Source: Rhodoligotrophos sp. CJ14
GTDB taxonomy: Bacteria > Pseudomonadota > Alphaproteobacteria > Rhizobiales > Im1
Length of the DNA: 64,000 bases
NCBI RefSeq assembly: GCF_038811545.1
Contig: NZ_CP133319.1
Coordinates: 1,612,001-1,676,000 of the forward strand
Direction: 5' to 3'
The first letter of the stretch is position 1. Each line of letters starts with the position of its first letter. Shown in pieces: positions 10,080-18,758 of the stretch. A program made the translations under genes and the position numbers. The notes beneath the pieces were generated by a model. That model did no database searches. It was not told where the DNA came from and worked only from the letters and a program-made list of their open reading frames with translations.

Positions 10080-10771
10080 ATCCCAGAGTGCTGATTGTAG
10101 AGGATGAGGAGCCATTGCAGGTCCTCCTCTCCTACAACTTCGAGGCCGAGGGCTTCGTCACCCGCAGCGCCACCAATGGCGACGAGGTCGAGGTGCTCGT
10201 TGAGGAGGACCGTCCCGATCTCATCATTCTCGATTGGATGCTGCCCGGCCTTTCCGGCATCGAGCTCTGCCGCAGGCTGCGCGCGCGCAGCGAGACGCGC
10301 GACATTCCCATCATCATGCTGACGGCGCGCGGCGAGGAGCAGGAGCGGGTTCGCGGACTGTCCACCGGGGCCGATGATTACGTGGTGAAGCCCTTCTCGG
10401 TCCCGGAGCTGATCGCACGGGCACGCAGCATCCTCCGCCGTGCCAATCCGGAGATCGTCGCGGAAATCCTGCGGGTCGGCGATTTCAGCATCGATCTGCG
10501 CACGCGCCGGGTGACCCGCGGTGGCCGGGACATCAATCTCTCGCCCACCGAGTTCAAGCTGCTCGAGCATCTCATGCGAAGCCCCGGCCGGGTCTACAGC
10601 CGCGAACAACTTTTGAACGCGGTCTGGGGACGCGACATCTATATCGACGAACGCACCGTGGATGTTCACATAGGCCGGCTGCGCAGCGTGATCAATCGTG
10701 GGCGCGAGCCCGATCCAATCCGCACTGTCCGCGGCGTCGGCTACGCCTTCAACGAGCGCTTCGCCAGCTAG
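10076..10771 (+). CDS. phoB: Phosphate regulon response regulator PhoB
   Basis: This 231-residue OmpR/PhoB-type regulator has a receiver domain (about 3-118) with acidic pocket EDEE, phospho-acceptor Asp53 (ILDWMLPG) and conserved lysine in DDYVVKPF. A winged-helix domain follows (about 135-228), with LSPTEFKLLEHLM and the recognition part DERTVDVHIGRLR. The ATG overlaps the phoU stop (ATGA). Together with the Pho-box-like sites upstream of phoR and pstS, this closes an autoregulated circuit. Confidence 0.96.
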   Translation: MNPRVLIVEDEEPLQVLLSYNFEAEGFVTRSATNGDEVEVLVEEDRPDLIILDWMLPGLSGIELCRRLRARSETRDIPIIMLTARGEEQERVRGLSTGADDYVVKPFSVPELIARARSILRRANPEIVAEILRVGDFSIDLRTRRVTRGGRDINLSPTEFKLLEHLMRSPGRVYSREQLLNAVWGRDIYIDERTVDVHIGRLRSVINRGREPDPIRTVRGVGYAFNERFAS

Positions 10772-10816
10772 GGCATTTTCGCTCTAACGGTGCATCGCCC
10801 TTATCAGCATCCACGA

Positions 10817-10844
10817 GAAAGCGGGATCGCAATGGCCCGCTTTC
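10817..10844 (+). terminator. Hairpin downstream of phoB
   Basis: GAAAGCGGG (10817-10825) and CCCGCTTTC (10836-10844) form a 9-bp stem with a 10-base loop, about 45 bases after the phoB stop. A T-run is missing, so termination would be weak or Rho-assisted. Confidence 0.5.
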
Positions 10845-10872
10845 CCGTTGAGATGACGACAAGGAGCATGCA

Positions 10873-11181
10873 ATGAACACTGCCAATCTACAGCTCGAAG
10901 GGCTCTATCTCGCTATTGCCGCCATCAACAATGCCTTGGTGGCCAAAGGCATCCTGACCCGGGAAGAACTCGACCTGGCGCTCCGCCGGGCTGAGCAGAC
11001 GGCCCTTGGCGACGACCGGACGGCGGAAGATCTAAGCCCCGCCAATCGCGACGCGGTGGCCTTCCCGGCGCGCCTGCTTATCCTTGCCAACAGCGTGGGA
11101 CTCGATCGGCCATTGCCGGCCTTTTCGGAGCTTGCCCGCCAGGTTGGCGAGACCAAGAAGGCCTATAACGATCAGCGCTGA
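10873..11181 (+). CDS. Conserved hypothetical protein (102 aa)
   Basis: This small soluble, largely helical protein has AAGGAG six bases before the ATG, so the start is well supported. It begins with NLQLEGLYLAIAAINNALVAKGILTREELDLAL, a helix-turn-helix-like pair of amphipathic helices, and has no membrane segment or obvious catalytic motif. Its end overlaps the convergent marC-like gene by ten bases. I do not recognise a function. Confidence 0.75.
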   Translation: MNTANLQLEGLYLAIAAINNALVAKGILTREELDLALRRAEQTALGDDRTAEDLSPANRDAVAFPARLLILANSVGLDRPLPAFSELARQVGETKKAYNDQR

Positions 11182-11810
11182 TGGATGAGATCGAGCGCGC
11201 TGACGCCATCGATCACGAACTGCACCGCCATGGCTGTGAGAATGAGGCCGAGCAGCCGGGTCAGTACCAGATTGCCGGTGGTTCCAAGGAACCGGGACAG
11301 CCTTTCCGCGGCAAAGAACACGGCAAGGCAGAGCCCGGCGATCAGGGCCAGGAGCAACAGGAGAAGAGGAAGGCCCAGGGCGGCACGGTCCTCTCGCGCT
11401 GCCAGCAGAATGACCGCCGTGATCGCGCCTGGGCCTGCCATGAGGGGAATTGCCAGGGGAAACGTGGCGAGGTCGTGAATCTGATCTTTCGTCACCGCCT
11501 CGCTGGCAGTGTGCTGCTTGCGCTCCGTGCGCCGCTCGAAGATCATCTCGAACGCGATCCAAAACAGCAATAAGCCCCCCGCGATGCGAAATGCGGGAAG
11601 CCCGATCTGCAGCCACTCGAGCAGCCGATGACCGGCAATGGCGAAGAAGGCGAGGATGCCGAAAGTGATGAGCGTCGCGCGCACCGCGACACGCCGTCGG
11701 TCGCTTGCCGACATGTTCGGGGTCAGGGACAAGAACACCGGCACGAGCCCGATCGGGTCGATGGTGACCACGAGGGTGGCAATTGCCGAAAGAAGGGTAT
11801 GGGCATCCAT
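11172..11810 (-). CDS. MarC family integral membrane protein
   Basis: The protein has 212 residues and about six transmembrane helices. The start ATLVVTIDPIGLVPVFLSLTPNMSASDRRRVAVRATL and the middle FPLAIPLMAGPGAITAVILLA are signatures of the MarC/YhgN family (UPF0056). The substrate is not established for the family; the older link to antibiotic resistance was not upheld. The gene may be transcribed with the VOC gene twelve bases upstream. Confidence 0.9.
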   Translation of the reverse strand: MDAHTLLSAIATLVVTIDPIGLVPVFLSLTPNMSASDRRRVAVRATLITFGILAFFAIAGHRLLEWLQIGLPAFRIAGGLLLFWIAFEMIFERRTERKQHTASEAVTKDQIHDLATFPLAIPLMAGPGAITAVILLAAREDRAALGLPLLLLLLALIAGLCLAVFFAAERLSRFLGTTGNLVLTRLLGLILTAMAVQFVIDGVSALDLIHQR

Positions 11811-11822
11811 CGCGGCGAGGAC

Positions 11823-12218
11823 TTAGGCGAGGTTCAGTTGCCAGGAGACGCCATAGCGATCATTGACCCAGGTGAAGCGACGGCTGAAGCCATAATTGTC
11901 GATCGGCATTAGGATATTGCCCTGTTCCGCCAGCTGAGCGCCGATCCGGTCGAGCTCCTCCGCCGAGGAACATTCGACAAAGAGTGAGAAGGCCGGCGTG
12001 AAAGTGAACCCGTGGTTAACCGGGCTGTCGAAACACATGACCTCGAGGCCCGAGACGGAGATCAGGCCGCTTTTTATGGTTCCTTCCTTCCCCAGCTCAC
12101 CCGGCCCCCACCGTTCGATCCGAATGATGGCCGAGTTCGGGAAGAGCCCGGTATAGAGCTCCATCGCGGCTTCGGCACTCCCCGCGAACATGAGGAATGG
12201 TTTGACGCTGGCAACCAT
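11823..12218 (-). CDS. VOC family protein, PhnB / 3-demethylubiquinone methyltransferase-like domain
   Basis: This 131-residue protein of the glyoxalase/bleomycin-resistance fold shows FLMFAGSAEAAMELYTGLFPNSAI at the N-terminus and FTWVNDRYGVSWQLNLA at the C-terminus, the pattern of PF06983. The first candidate ATG (12224) directly abuts AAGGAG, so I prefer the second ATG, which has six bases of spacing. Members lack a known shared reaction; the domain binds a metal or small ligand. A function cannot be given from the sequence. Confidence 0.85.
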   Translation of the reverse strand: MVASVKPFLMFAGSAEAAMELYTGLFPNSAIIRIERWGPGELGKEGTIKSGLISVSGLEVMCFDSPVNHGFTFTPAFSLFVECSSAEELDRIGAQLAEQGNILMPIDNYGFSRRFTWVNDRYGVSWQLNLA

Positions 12219-12321
12219 CGGCATCTCCTTCTCGTCACAGCAGATTGGACCAGTTTCATGACCGCGACCTTGCCGCGGAGGCCGATTGTCGGCCCTCTTC
12301 CCGAGGAGCACCAGCCTTCTC

Positions 12322-12421
12322 AGAGCGTTTTGAGCGAAGTGGATACTGGTTCGCGTGAAGAAAATGCGACCAAGCAAGAACGTGAGGCGCGGTTTCGCGA
12401 TTCAAAGAGCGGAAACGCTCT
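12322..12421 (+). repeat. Intergenic palindromic repeat, copy A
   Basis: This 100-bp element begins AGAGCGTTT and ends GAAACGCTCT, so its ends are inverted. Inside it has GGTTCGCGTGAAGAAA and GCGCGGTTTCGCGA. A close relative lies at 21537-21630 and a weaker one at 18461-18537. It touches the 3' end of the neighbouring TauE/SafE gene and could serve as its terminator. Confidence 0.8.
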
Positions 12422-13196
12422 AAGGAATGGCCCAGACCGAATGCGCGGATTGAATGAGAGCGGCCGAACTCACCGCCAACAACACGATGATCGCAACCGC
12501 CCGATAATGCGCATTCAGCGAAGACGCAAACAGGCGCGCGCCGATCACCTGCCCGAGGACCAGCGCCGGCACCATCAAGGCTGTCAGTGAGAGGATGGGC
12601 CCCTGCACCAGGCCGGACAGGGCGGCTAACCCCACCGCAATCGAATCCGACAGGAAGAAATAGAGCATGGACGACGCCCGCCCTACCTGAGCGGCAGCCC
12701 CCGTGCCCAGGTAGAACAGAATGACCGGCGGGCCGCTCATCGCCGCGCCGCCATTGAGCAGCCCCGATACCACGCCAGTTGCAAGCACCGCGGGAACCCC
12801 GGGTCTGCCCTCCAGCCTGAACCCTGTCGCCAGCCCGAGCGTGGTCAGCAGAACCACAATGGCGATGATGAGCCGCATCAGATCCGCAGGCAGGGTTGCA
12901 AGCCCATAGACCCCGACCGGGGTCGCCACCGCCGCCCCTATCAACAGCCAGCCGACCGACCCCAGATGGGCGGAGCGCCACAACTTGGGCAGGAGCTGCA
13001 GGCTGCCCAGCACTTCCAGCATCAAAACCGTGGGCACCGCCACGACCGGATCGATGACCATCGTCAGCAGCGGAATCGAGATCAGCGCAAAGCCGAAACC
13101 CGTATAGCCGCGCATGATTGCGGTGAAGAACACGATGGCAAAGCATGCCGCCGCCTGCTCCGCGCTGAAGGACGCCAGCATTGAGGTGATTGTCAT
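12420..13196 (-). CDS. Sulfite exporter TauE/SafE (TSUP) family transporter
   Basis: With the chosen start the protein has 258 residues and about eight membrane helices. FTAIMRGYTGFGFALISIPLLTMVIDPVVAVPTVLMLEVLGSLQLL at the N-terminus and GVVSGLLNGGAAMSGPPVILFYLG in the middle are the two TSUP repeats. The family exports sulfite or organosulfonates or takes up small organic anions; the substrate here is unknown. The longest frame would start at 13247, but it adds a poorly hydrophobic leader without a ribosome binding site. Confidence 0.87.
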   Translation of the reverse strand: MTITSMLASFSAEQAAACFAIVFFTAIMRGYTGFGFALISIPLLTMVIDPVVAVPTVLMLEVLGSLQLLPKLWRSAHLGSVGWLLIGAAVATPVGVYGLATLPADLMRLIIAIVVLLTTLGLATGFRLEGRPGVPAVLATGVVSGLLNGGAAMSGPPVILFYLGTGAAAQVGRASSMLYFFLSDSIAVGLAALSGLVQGPILSLTALMVPALVLGQVIGARLFASSLNAHYRAVAIIVLLAVSSAALIQSAHSVWAIP

Positions 13197-13364
13197 TCCA
13201 GCTTGCGATGGCCCCGCGAGAGTGATTGCGGAGCACGCCCCTCCCATACGCTTTTTATCGGACCCCGATCAGGCTACGACATTGCACTCGATTGACCTGT
13301 GGCCAACGCCCAGATCCATAGCTGAGGCGTATCCGTCTGAGAAGCCCCTCCCCCGAGCCATCGA

Positions 13365-14333
13365 TCAAGTCCTCACCCGAGGCGCAGGACTGGGCCGCGC
13401 GTGCCGCATCAGGATGAACACGCCCGCGCCGACGATGAGAGCCATGCCCGCAACCTTGACCAGGTTCGGCGTCTCGCTGAAGAAGACATAGCCCCACAGA
13501 ATGCCCCAGATGAGCGCCGTGTACTCGATGGGTGCAATGGCTCTTGGCGGTGCCACCACATAGGCGCGCGACAACAGGTAAAACCCGGCTGTCGAAATGG
13601 CACCCAGCCCGAGCATCACCCAGAATTCGTAAGCAGACGGCCAGCTCCAGGGGCTTGTCATCGAGACAAGGCTGCTTGGCGCCGCTCCGAGCAACTGACC
13701 TTCCCCGAGCCAAAATCCCAACACCCCGCTCGCCACGAGGTAGAAGAGAGTGGCACAGAGCGTCATCGTGGCGGAGGAATCCGTGCTGCCCAGCTGCCGC
13801 GTGATGATCTGGCTCGAGCCATAGGCGAACGCGGACCCCAGCGCCAACAGCGCCCCCGCGCTCAACATCCCCGCTCCTGCGCCCGCCACCAGCAGCACGC
13901 CGGCAAAGCCCACGAGCACGGCTGCCCATTGCTGCAGGCTCACCCTCTCTCCCAGCACGGGCCGTGACAGGATGGTCATGAAGATCGGCCCGGTGAAGAA
14001 CAGCGCCACCGCATCCGCCAATGGCAGCAGGGCCAAGGCCATGTAATAGCTTGTATAGGAGCCGAACATCAGTACTGCCCGCAAGAGCTCCAGCCATCCG
14101 CGCTTTGTCTTGAAGCCGTCAAAGCCCTGCAGCCCGTAAACCAGGAGCAGGATCAGCGGCAAGGCGCCTAGACTACGGATGAAGACGATCTGGTGGACCG
14201 GAAAATCGCCGCTGAGCTGCTTGATGGCGATATCCTGAAAGGAAAAGATGAAGATGCCGGCCATGAGATAGGAGGCACCGAGCCCCAGCGTGGGCTCGTC
14301 GTGGCATGTGCTTGATCCTTCAATCGCGCTCAT
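13365..14333 (-). CDS. EamA/RhaT family (drug/metabolite) transporter
   Basis: This 322-residue protein has ten predicted membrane helices in two EamA repeats. YLMAGIFIFSFQDIAIKQLSGDFPVHQIVFIRSL opens the first; the second holds PIEYTALIWGILWGYVFFSETPN, the motif at the end of each EamA unit. It is likely an exporter of a small metabolite. The start at MSAIEGS is chosen because the sequence upstream is not hydrophobic; MGSLD fifteen bases further up is possible. Confidence 0.87.
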   Translation of the reverse strand: MSAIEGSSTCHDEPTLGLGASYLMAGIFIFSFQDIAIKQLSGDFPVHQIVFIRSLGALPLILLLVYGLQGFDGFKTKRGWLELLRAVLMFGSYTSYYMALALLPLADAVALFFTGPIFMTILSRPVLGERVSLQQWAAVLVGFAGVLLVAGAGAGMLSAGALLALGSAFAYGSSQIITRQLGSTDSSATMTLCATLFYLVASGVLGFWLGEGQLLGAAPSSLVSMTSPWSWPSAYEFWVMLGLGAISTAGFYLLSRAYVVAPPRAIAPIEYTALIWGILWGYVFFSETPNLVKVAGMALIVGAGVFILMRHARPSPAPRVRT

Positions 14334-14995
14334 GTCGAGCGATCCCATCCTTAGTTGGCCCGGGCACGGCCTATTATCTCTCGGGGCTCGCCGGTGGAGA
14401 GAGCCTGACCAATCACCCGCCCGCATTGTGACGCTTGCCTCTCTGATGCAAGCATCCGGATGCGAAGTGGGAATGACGCCTCCCTAGCGCGAAGAATGAT
14501 ATCTTGAAGCGGTGAAAGGCTGCAGATCCGACCGGAGAATTGCCGAACGGGTCGAGCATGCCACCTTTGCCGAGATCTCCGCAAGCGCCTGCATATGGAC
14601 ATGTGGGGTTGGAACCGCCCATCCGGTGATCAGTTATTTAAAGTGACGTCCAAGACAGACCGGAGGCGCCATGACAGACCGACAGACGACCCGCGCAACT
14701 CAGCTGAAGAGCTGCCGGCGAGGCATATCGGCGGAACAAGCCATATCCTTTTTGGATGGATTGCTGGCTTCACGCTTTCCCCATACTGCCGCTCATTTAG
14801 CCGGTAAATCCCGACGTGAGGCCCCCTCGAACGCGAGCCCCTTCGAGGCAAAATCGGCAGAATGTCTATAATCTCTGCTATTGCTGGATTACCTCCAAAC
14901 CCGCCTGAAGCTTATCCTCCATGAGCGTTTGACGACACTGGGCGCCAGCTGGCAAAACCCCTATCGGCGGGTTGCCGCGGCATGAGGGGGATCGC
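14334..14995. other. Intergenic stretch without a recognised gene
   Basis: Between the EamA gene and the DUF808 gene lie about 660 bases in which only short frames occur. None has a good ribosome binding site, a known domain or a plausible composition. The promoters for both divergent genes must lie here, but I cannot point to one with confidence. Confidence 0.5.
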
Positions 14996-15988
14996 TTGAG
15001 TATCGGACTGCTTGGGCTTCTGGACGACGTCGCTGGCATCGCCAAGGTTGCTGCCGCCTCCATCGATGATGTGGCGGGCATGGCTGCCAAAGCAGGCCTC
15101 AAGGCGACTGGCGCCGTGATTGACGATGCCGCCGTTACGCCCAGCTATGTCCGGGGCTTCACGGCTGAGCGCGAATTGCCCATCGTCGCGCGGATCGCTA
15201 AGGGCTCGCTCAAGAACAAGCTCATCTTTCTCCTGCCCGCCGCGCTGTTTCTGAGCTTCGTTCTGCCGTGGCTCATCATGCCTCTCCTCATGATCGGCGG
15301 CGCCTATCTCTGCTACGAAGGAGCTGAGAAAGTCTATCACGCCCTGTTCCCCCACCACGCCGCCGAGCACGAAACACAGCTCGGCTCGGTTGCGATCAAT
15401 CCGAAATCCCTTGAGGACGAGAAGGTGGCGAGCGCCATCAAGACCGATTTCATTCTATCGGCGGAAATCATGACCATCGCGCTCGCGGAGATCCCTCCAG
15501 GCAACTTCGCCCTGCAAGCCGCCGTGCTGGTCCTGGTCGCCTTTGGCATCACCGTGGGAGTCTATGGAGTGGTCGCCCTCATCGTGAAGGCGGATGACTT
15601 TGGCGTGCGCCTGGCCTCCAACACGAATGAAGGACTAGCTCCGGGCGTCTTACGATCCCTTGGCAGGGGACTGGTCAAGGCCATGCCGGGCTTCATGACG
15701 CTGCTTGGCATCGTGGGCACGGCGGCCATGATCTGGGTCGGCGGTGGTATCATCGTTCATGGTCTTGAGGAATTCGGCTTTAGTACGCTCGGCCACATGA
15801 TCCATGACGCCGCGCATGCTGCGGCATCCTTCTTGCCTCCCCTAGGGCCGGTGCTGAACTGGGCGACCGAATCCGCCGCCTATGGCATTGTCGGTCTCGT
15901 GATCGGCACGCTCCTCATCCCCATTGCCTCCTATCTCATCTCACCGGTTTGGCAGGGATTGAAGAGCCTGGGGCGCCAGGCGGCATAG
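14996..15988 (+). CDS. DUF808 family inner-membrane protein (YedI-like)
   Basis: This 330-residue protein begins SIGLLGLLDDVAGIAKVAAASIDDVAG, the hallmark of DUF808, and has several membrane helices (about 75-120, 175-205, 235-265, 295-320). The family start coincides with a TTG that has GAGGGGG five bases upstream; an ATG 24 bases earlier lies before this site, so TTG is the better start. The function of the family is unknown. Confidence 0.9.
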   Translation: MSIGLLGLLDDVAGIAKVAAASIDDVAGMAAKAGLKATGAVIDDAAVTPSYVRGFTAERELPIVARIAKGSLKNKLIFLLPAALFLSFVLPWLIMPLLMIGGAYLCYEGAEKVYHALFPHHAAEHETQLGSVAINPKSLEDEKVASAIKTDFILSAEIMTIALAEIPPGNFALQAAVLVLVAFGITVGVYGVVALIVKADDFGVRLASNTNEGLAPGVLRSLGRGLVKAMPGFMTLLGIVGTAAMIWVGGGIIVHGLEEFGFSTLGHMIHDAAHAAASFLPPLGPVLNWATESAAYGIVGLVIGTLLIPIASYLISPVWQGLKSLGRQAA

Positions 15989-16079
15989 GCATTCTCTGGG
16001 CATCCAGCCCCCGACCTCAGGACCTGGAACCGATTATAGCAGACCTGCATTAACTTCGGGCCAACCATGAGGCCGAGGA

Positions 16080-16295
16080 ATGTCGAGGCAAAATCCAAAG
16101 ACGGAACAAAATTCGAACACCGAGAAGGATCCAGACGATTGGGTCAGCGGCGAAGAGCCGATGACCGGAGCGCAGGCATCCTATTTGAAGACCCTTTCCG
16201 AGCAGGCTCATGAACCGAAAGCCTACGAGGATGGGCTCACCAAGGCAGAAGCCTCCAAACGCATCGACGCGCTCAAGTCCAAGTTAGGGCTATAG
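16080..16295 (+). CDS. DUF3072 domain protein (71 aa)
   Basis: This very hydrophilic small protein has an N-terminal part of low complexity (NPKTEQNSNTEKDPDDW). The conserved part PMTGAQASYLKTLSEQA, then LTKAEASKRIDALKSKLG, matches the DUF3072 pattern. GAGG is present just before the ATG. The role is unknown. The gene sits alone, ending about 65 bases from a convergent histidine kinase gene. Confidence 0.85.
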   Translation: MSRQNPKTEQNSNTEKDPDDWVSGEEPMTGAQASYLKTLSEQAHEPKAYEDGLTKAEASKRIDALKSKLGL

Positions 16296-16360
16296 GGCAG
16301 TATGGCAGGCGCGTACAGGACGGCCGCAAGAACCGCATCGAGAGCGCCTCCGACACCTTG

Positions 16361-17953
16361 TCAGGCCTCTCCCGTCTTCTTGTCGAGCAGATCGCGAACC
16401 CTGGCCGCCAGCTCCGATTGCGTGACCGGCTTCTGCAGCAGCTCCACCCCCGGATCGAGCCTTCCGTGATGCACCACCGCATTGCGGGAATAGCCGGTCA
16501 TGTAGAGCACCGGCAACTCTGGCCGTAGCTCCTGGGCGCGCGCCGCCAGTTGTCGGCCATTGATGCCGGGCATCACCACATCCGTGAGCAACAGATCGAT
16601 GCGGCGAGAGGTTTCCTCAAGAATCGGCAGCGCCGTTACCCCATCAATAGCCGTCAGCACTTGATAGCCAAGCTCGCGAAGCACTTCGCAAAGATAATCC
16701 CTAAGATCACTGTCGTCCTCGACCACTAGGATCACTTCGCCCTGCTCACCCTGCCCGAGCACTTCAGAGACTGGCTGCTCCTCCACATCTGATGTGCTTG
16801 CATAACGCGGCAGGTAAATCTTGACGGTCGTGCCGTGGCCGACCTCGCTGTAGATTTTGACATTGCCGGCCGATTGCTTGACGAACCCATAGACCTGGCT
16901 CAAACCAAGGCCGGTGCCGTGGCCGATCTCCTTGGTTGTGAAGAAGGGCTCGAAGGCGCGACTCATGACCTCGGGCGACATGCCGACGCCCGTATCGCTG
17001 ACGCAGATCACCACATATTGCCCCGGGGCGACCTCCGGGTTGCGCATGCAATAATGCTCATCCGCAAAGATATTGGCTGCCTCGATGGTCACCTTGCCTC
17101 CACCGGGCATGGCATCTCGCGCATTGATCGCCAGGTTGACCAGGGCAGTCTCGAGATGATTGGGATCGGCCTCGATACGCCACAGGCCCGCTGAGCCCAC
17201 CATTTCCACCTGAATGGTCTCGCCCAGAGAACGCTGCAGGAAATCCGCAACACCCGTCAAAAACCGGTTCACGTCAAGCGGCTTGGGATTGAGCGGCTGC
17301 CTTCGGGAGAACGCAAGCAAGCGGCTGGTCAATGCCGCTGCCCTCTGCGCGCCGCGCACCGCATTGGCAATCGAACGCTCGAGATTGGGATTGACCGGGG
17401 GCGTGCTTCTCGCATGGCGCTGAGCGGTTTCAAGGTTACCCAGCACGATCATCAACAGGTTGTTGAAATCATGAGCGATGCCACCCGTGAGCTGGCCGAT
17501 CGCCTCCATTTTCTGTGAAGCGGCGAGTTGTTCCTGCGCTTCTCGCAGCGCCCGCTGCGCCTCCTCGCGCTCGGTCATGTCTCGCGTGATCTTGGCAAAG
17601 CCGATGAGCTCTCCACTTTCGTCACGCACGGCATCGATCACGCCGAGCGCCCAAAACCGAGTGCCGTCCTTGCGCACACGCCAGCCCTCGGCTTCGAACC
17701 GGCCCTCTCGGCGGGCGGTCTGCAGAGCCCGTTCCGGAACGCCCCGCGCGCGATCCTCGGGCGTGAAGAAGGTCGCATAGGGCTTGCCGATGATCTCGGC
17801 CGGCTCATAGCCCTTCAACCGGCGCGCACCGGTGTTCCAGCTGACCACGAGACCGTCGATGCTGATTGTGTAGATGGCGTAATCAATGACGCCTTCGATG
17901 AGCAGTTGCAGCCGGCGGGCATCGTCGAGTTCTTCAATGCGCTTAACGACCAT
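16361..17953 (-). CDS. Hybrid sensor histidine kinase (PAS - HisKA - HATPase - REC)
   Basis: This 530-residue protein has no membrane segment. A PAS domain (about 20-130, YAIYTISIDGLVVSWNTGARRLKGY) is followed by the dimerisation helix with His161 in GGIAHDFNNLL. The ATPase domain has an N box (VNLAINARDAMPGGG), a G1 box (VSDTGVGM) and a G2 box (GTGLGLSQVYGF). A C-terminal receiver domain (about 405-525) carries Asp458 (LLLTDVVMPG). AGGAG precedes the chosen ATG; a start 39 bases upstream is possible. It resembles the soluble PAS-hybrid kinases common in rhizobia. The signal and the output partner are unknown. Confidence 0.92.
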   Translation of the reverse strand: MVVKRIEELDDARRLQLLIEGVIDYAIYTISIDGLVVSWNTGARRLKGYEPAEIIGKPYATFFTPEDRARGVPERALQTARREGRFEAEGWRVRKDGTRFWALGVIDAVRDESGELIGFAKITRDMTEREEAQRALREAQEQLAASQKMEAIGQLTGGIAHDFNNLLMIVLGNLETAQRHARSTPPVNPNLERSIANAVRGAQRAAALTSRLLAFSRRQPLNPKPLDVNRFLTGVADFLQRSLGETIQVEMVGSAGLWRIEADPNHLETALVNLAINARDAMPGGGKVTIEAANIFADEHYCMRNPEVAPGQYVVICVSDTGVGMSPEVMSRAFEPFFTTKEIGHGTGLGLSQVYGFVKQSAGNVKIYSEVGHGTTVKIYLPRYASTSDVEEQPVSEVLGQGEQGEVILVVEDDSDLRDYLCEVLRELGYQVLTAIDGVTALPILEETSRRIDLLLTDVVMPGINGRQLAARAQELRPELPVLYMTGYSRNAVVHHGRLDPGVELLQKPVTQSELAARVRDLLDKKTGEA

Positions 17954-18460
17954 CTTCTCTCCTGCCTCGGCCGAACGCAGACGTGCCAGCAAGGCCCATG
18001 GAGGCTATGATGACAAGTCCATTCTGCCAGGTGCGGGTCCCCGCCTGGCCAAAAATGCTGGCCCGAGCCGGTAACCGTGCAGCGGGGCAACGGTTCCGGC
18101 CTATTCTCGATGGCAACACGGCGATGTCGATATGATGCACTATGATGTGCTTGCCCCCGCAGCAACCGCGAGAGCTGATACCCCCTAGGCCCTATGCGCC
18201 GGCCAGGTGGTTCGGAGCGACGACTCAGGATTTCTGCCGGCTGCTGAAAGTACAGCGCAGGCGGGCCTCTGCTAGGTGGCTGGGCCGGTTAATGCTTAAT
18301 CCCGATGCAATGAACCGATCACGCCTGCGAAAGCGTGTAGGAAGGACGCGGGTCTCGGAACAACTGACCCCGAGTGCTGTTGAACGTAACATCACCGGCA
18401 CTCACCCGACCCCAGAGGTCAGCGTCGCCAGCCGGTTGTGAGTATTTCGCGCCAATCAGT

Positions 18461-18537
18461 CCGGTTGGGCGAAGGAGAAACGTGGCCAAGCAAAGACGCG
18501 AGAGCGGATTTGCGGTTCAGAGAAGAACGACCACTCT
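18461..18537 (+). repeat. Diverged copy of the intergenic repeat (copy C)
   Basis: Aligned by eye with copy A, this stretch keeps GGCCAAGCAA, GCGGATTTGCGGTTCA and a terminal CACTCT, but lacks a clean left end. It lies just upstream of the DUF3606 gene. Confidence 0.45.
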
Positions 18538-18560
18538 AACAGTCCTGCAAGGAGGCTCAG

Positions 18561-18758
18561 ATGGCTGACGATCCCTCAAAACGCGGCGCCCAGGACCGCA
18601 GCCGGTTGTCTGGCGATCAGGAGCACGAGGTGAGGTATTTTGCCGAGCAGCACGGCTTGTCGATGGAAGAGGCGCGTGCCGTAATGGACAAGGTCGGCAA
18701 TGACCGCTCGAAGCTTGACAGTGCCATCGAGGAAATCACCGCACGCCAGGGGCCGTGA
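18561..18758 (+). CDS. DUF3606 domain protein (65 aa)
   Basis: This small soluble protein has the core DQEHEVRYFAEQHGLSMEEARAVMDKVGNDRSKLDSAI. The combination of a hydrophilic N-terminus rich in D and R with E-V-x-Y-F-A and a final helical pair is DUF3606. AGGAGG is seven to eight bases ahead of the ATG. The function is unknown. A second, frameshifted member of the same family is at 34.6 kb. Confidence 0.9.
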   Translation: MADDPSKRGAQDRSRLSGDQEHEVRYFAEQHGLSMEEARAVMDKVGNDRSKLDSAIEEITARQGP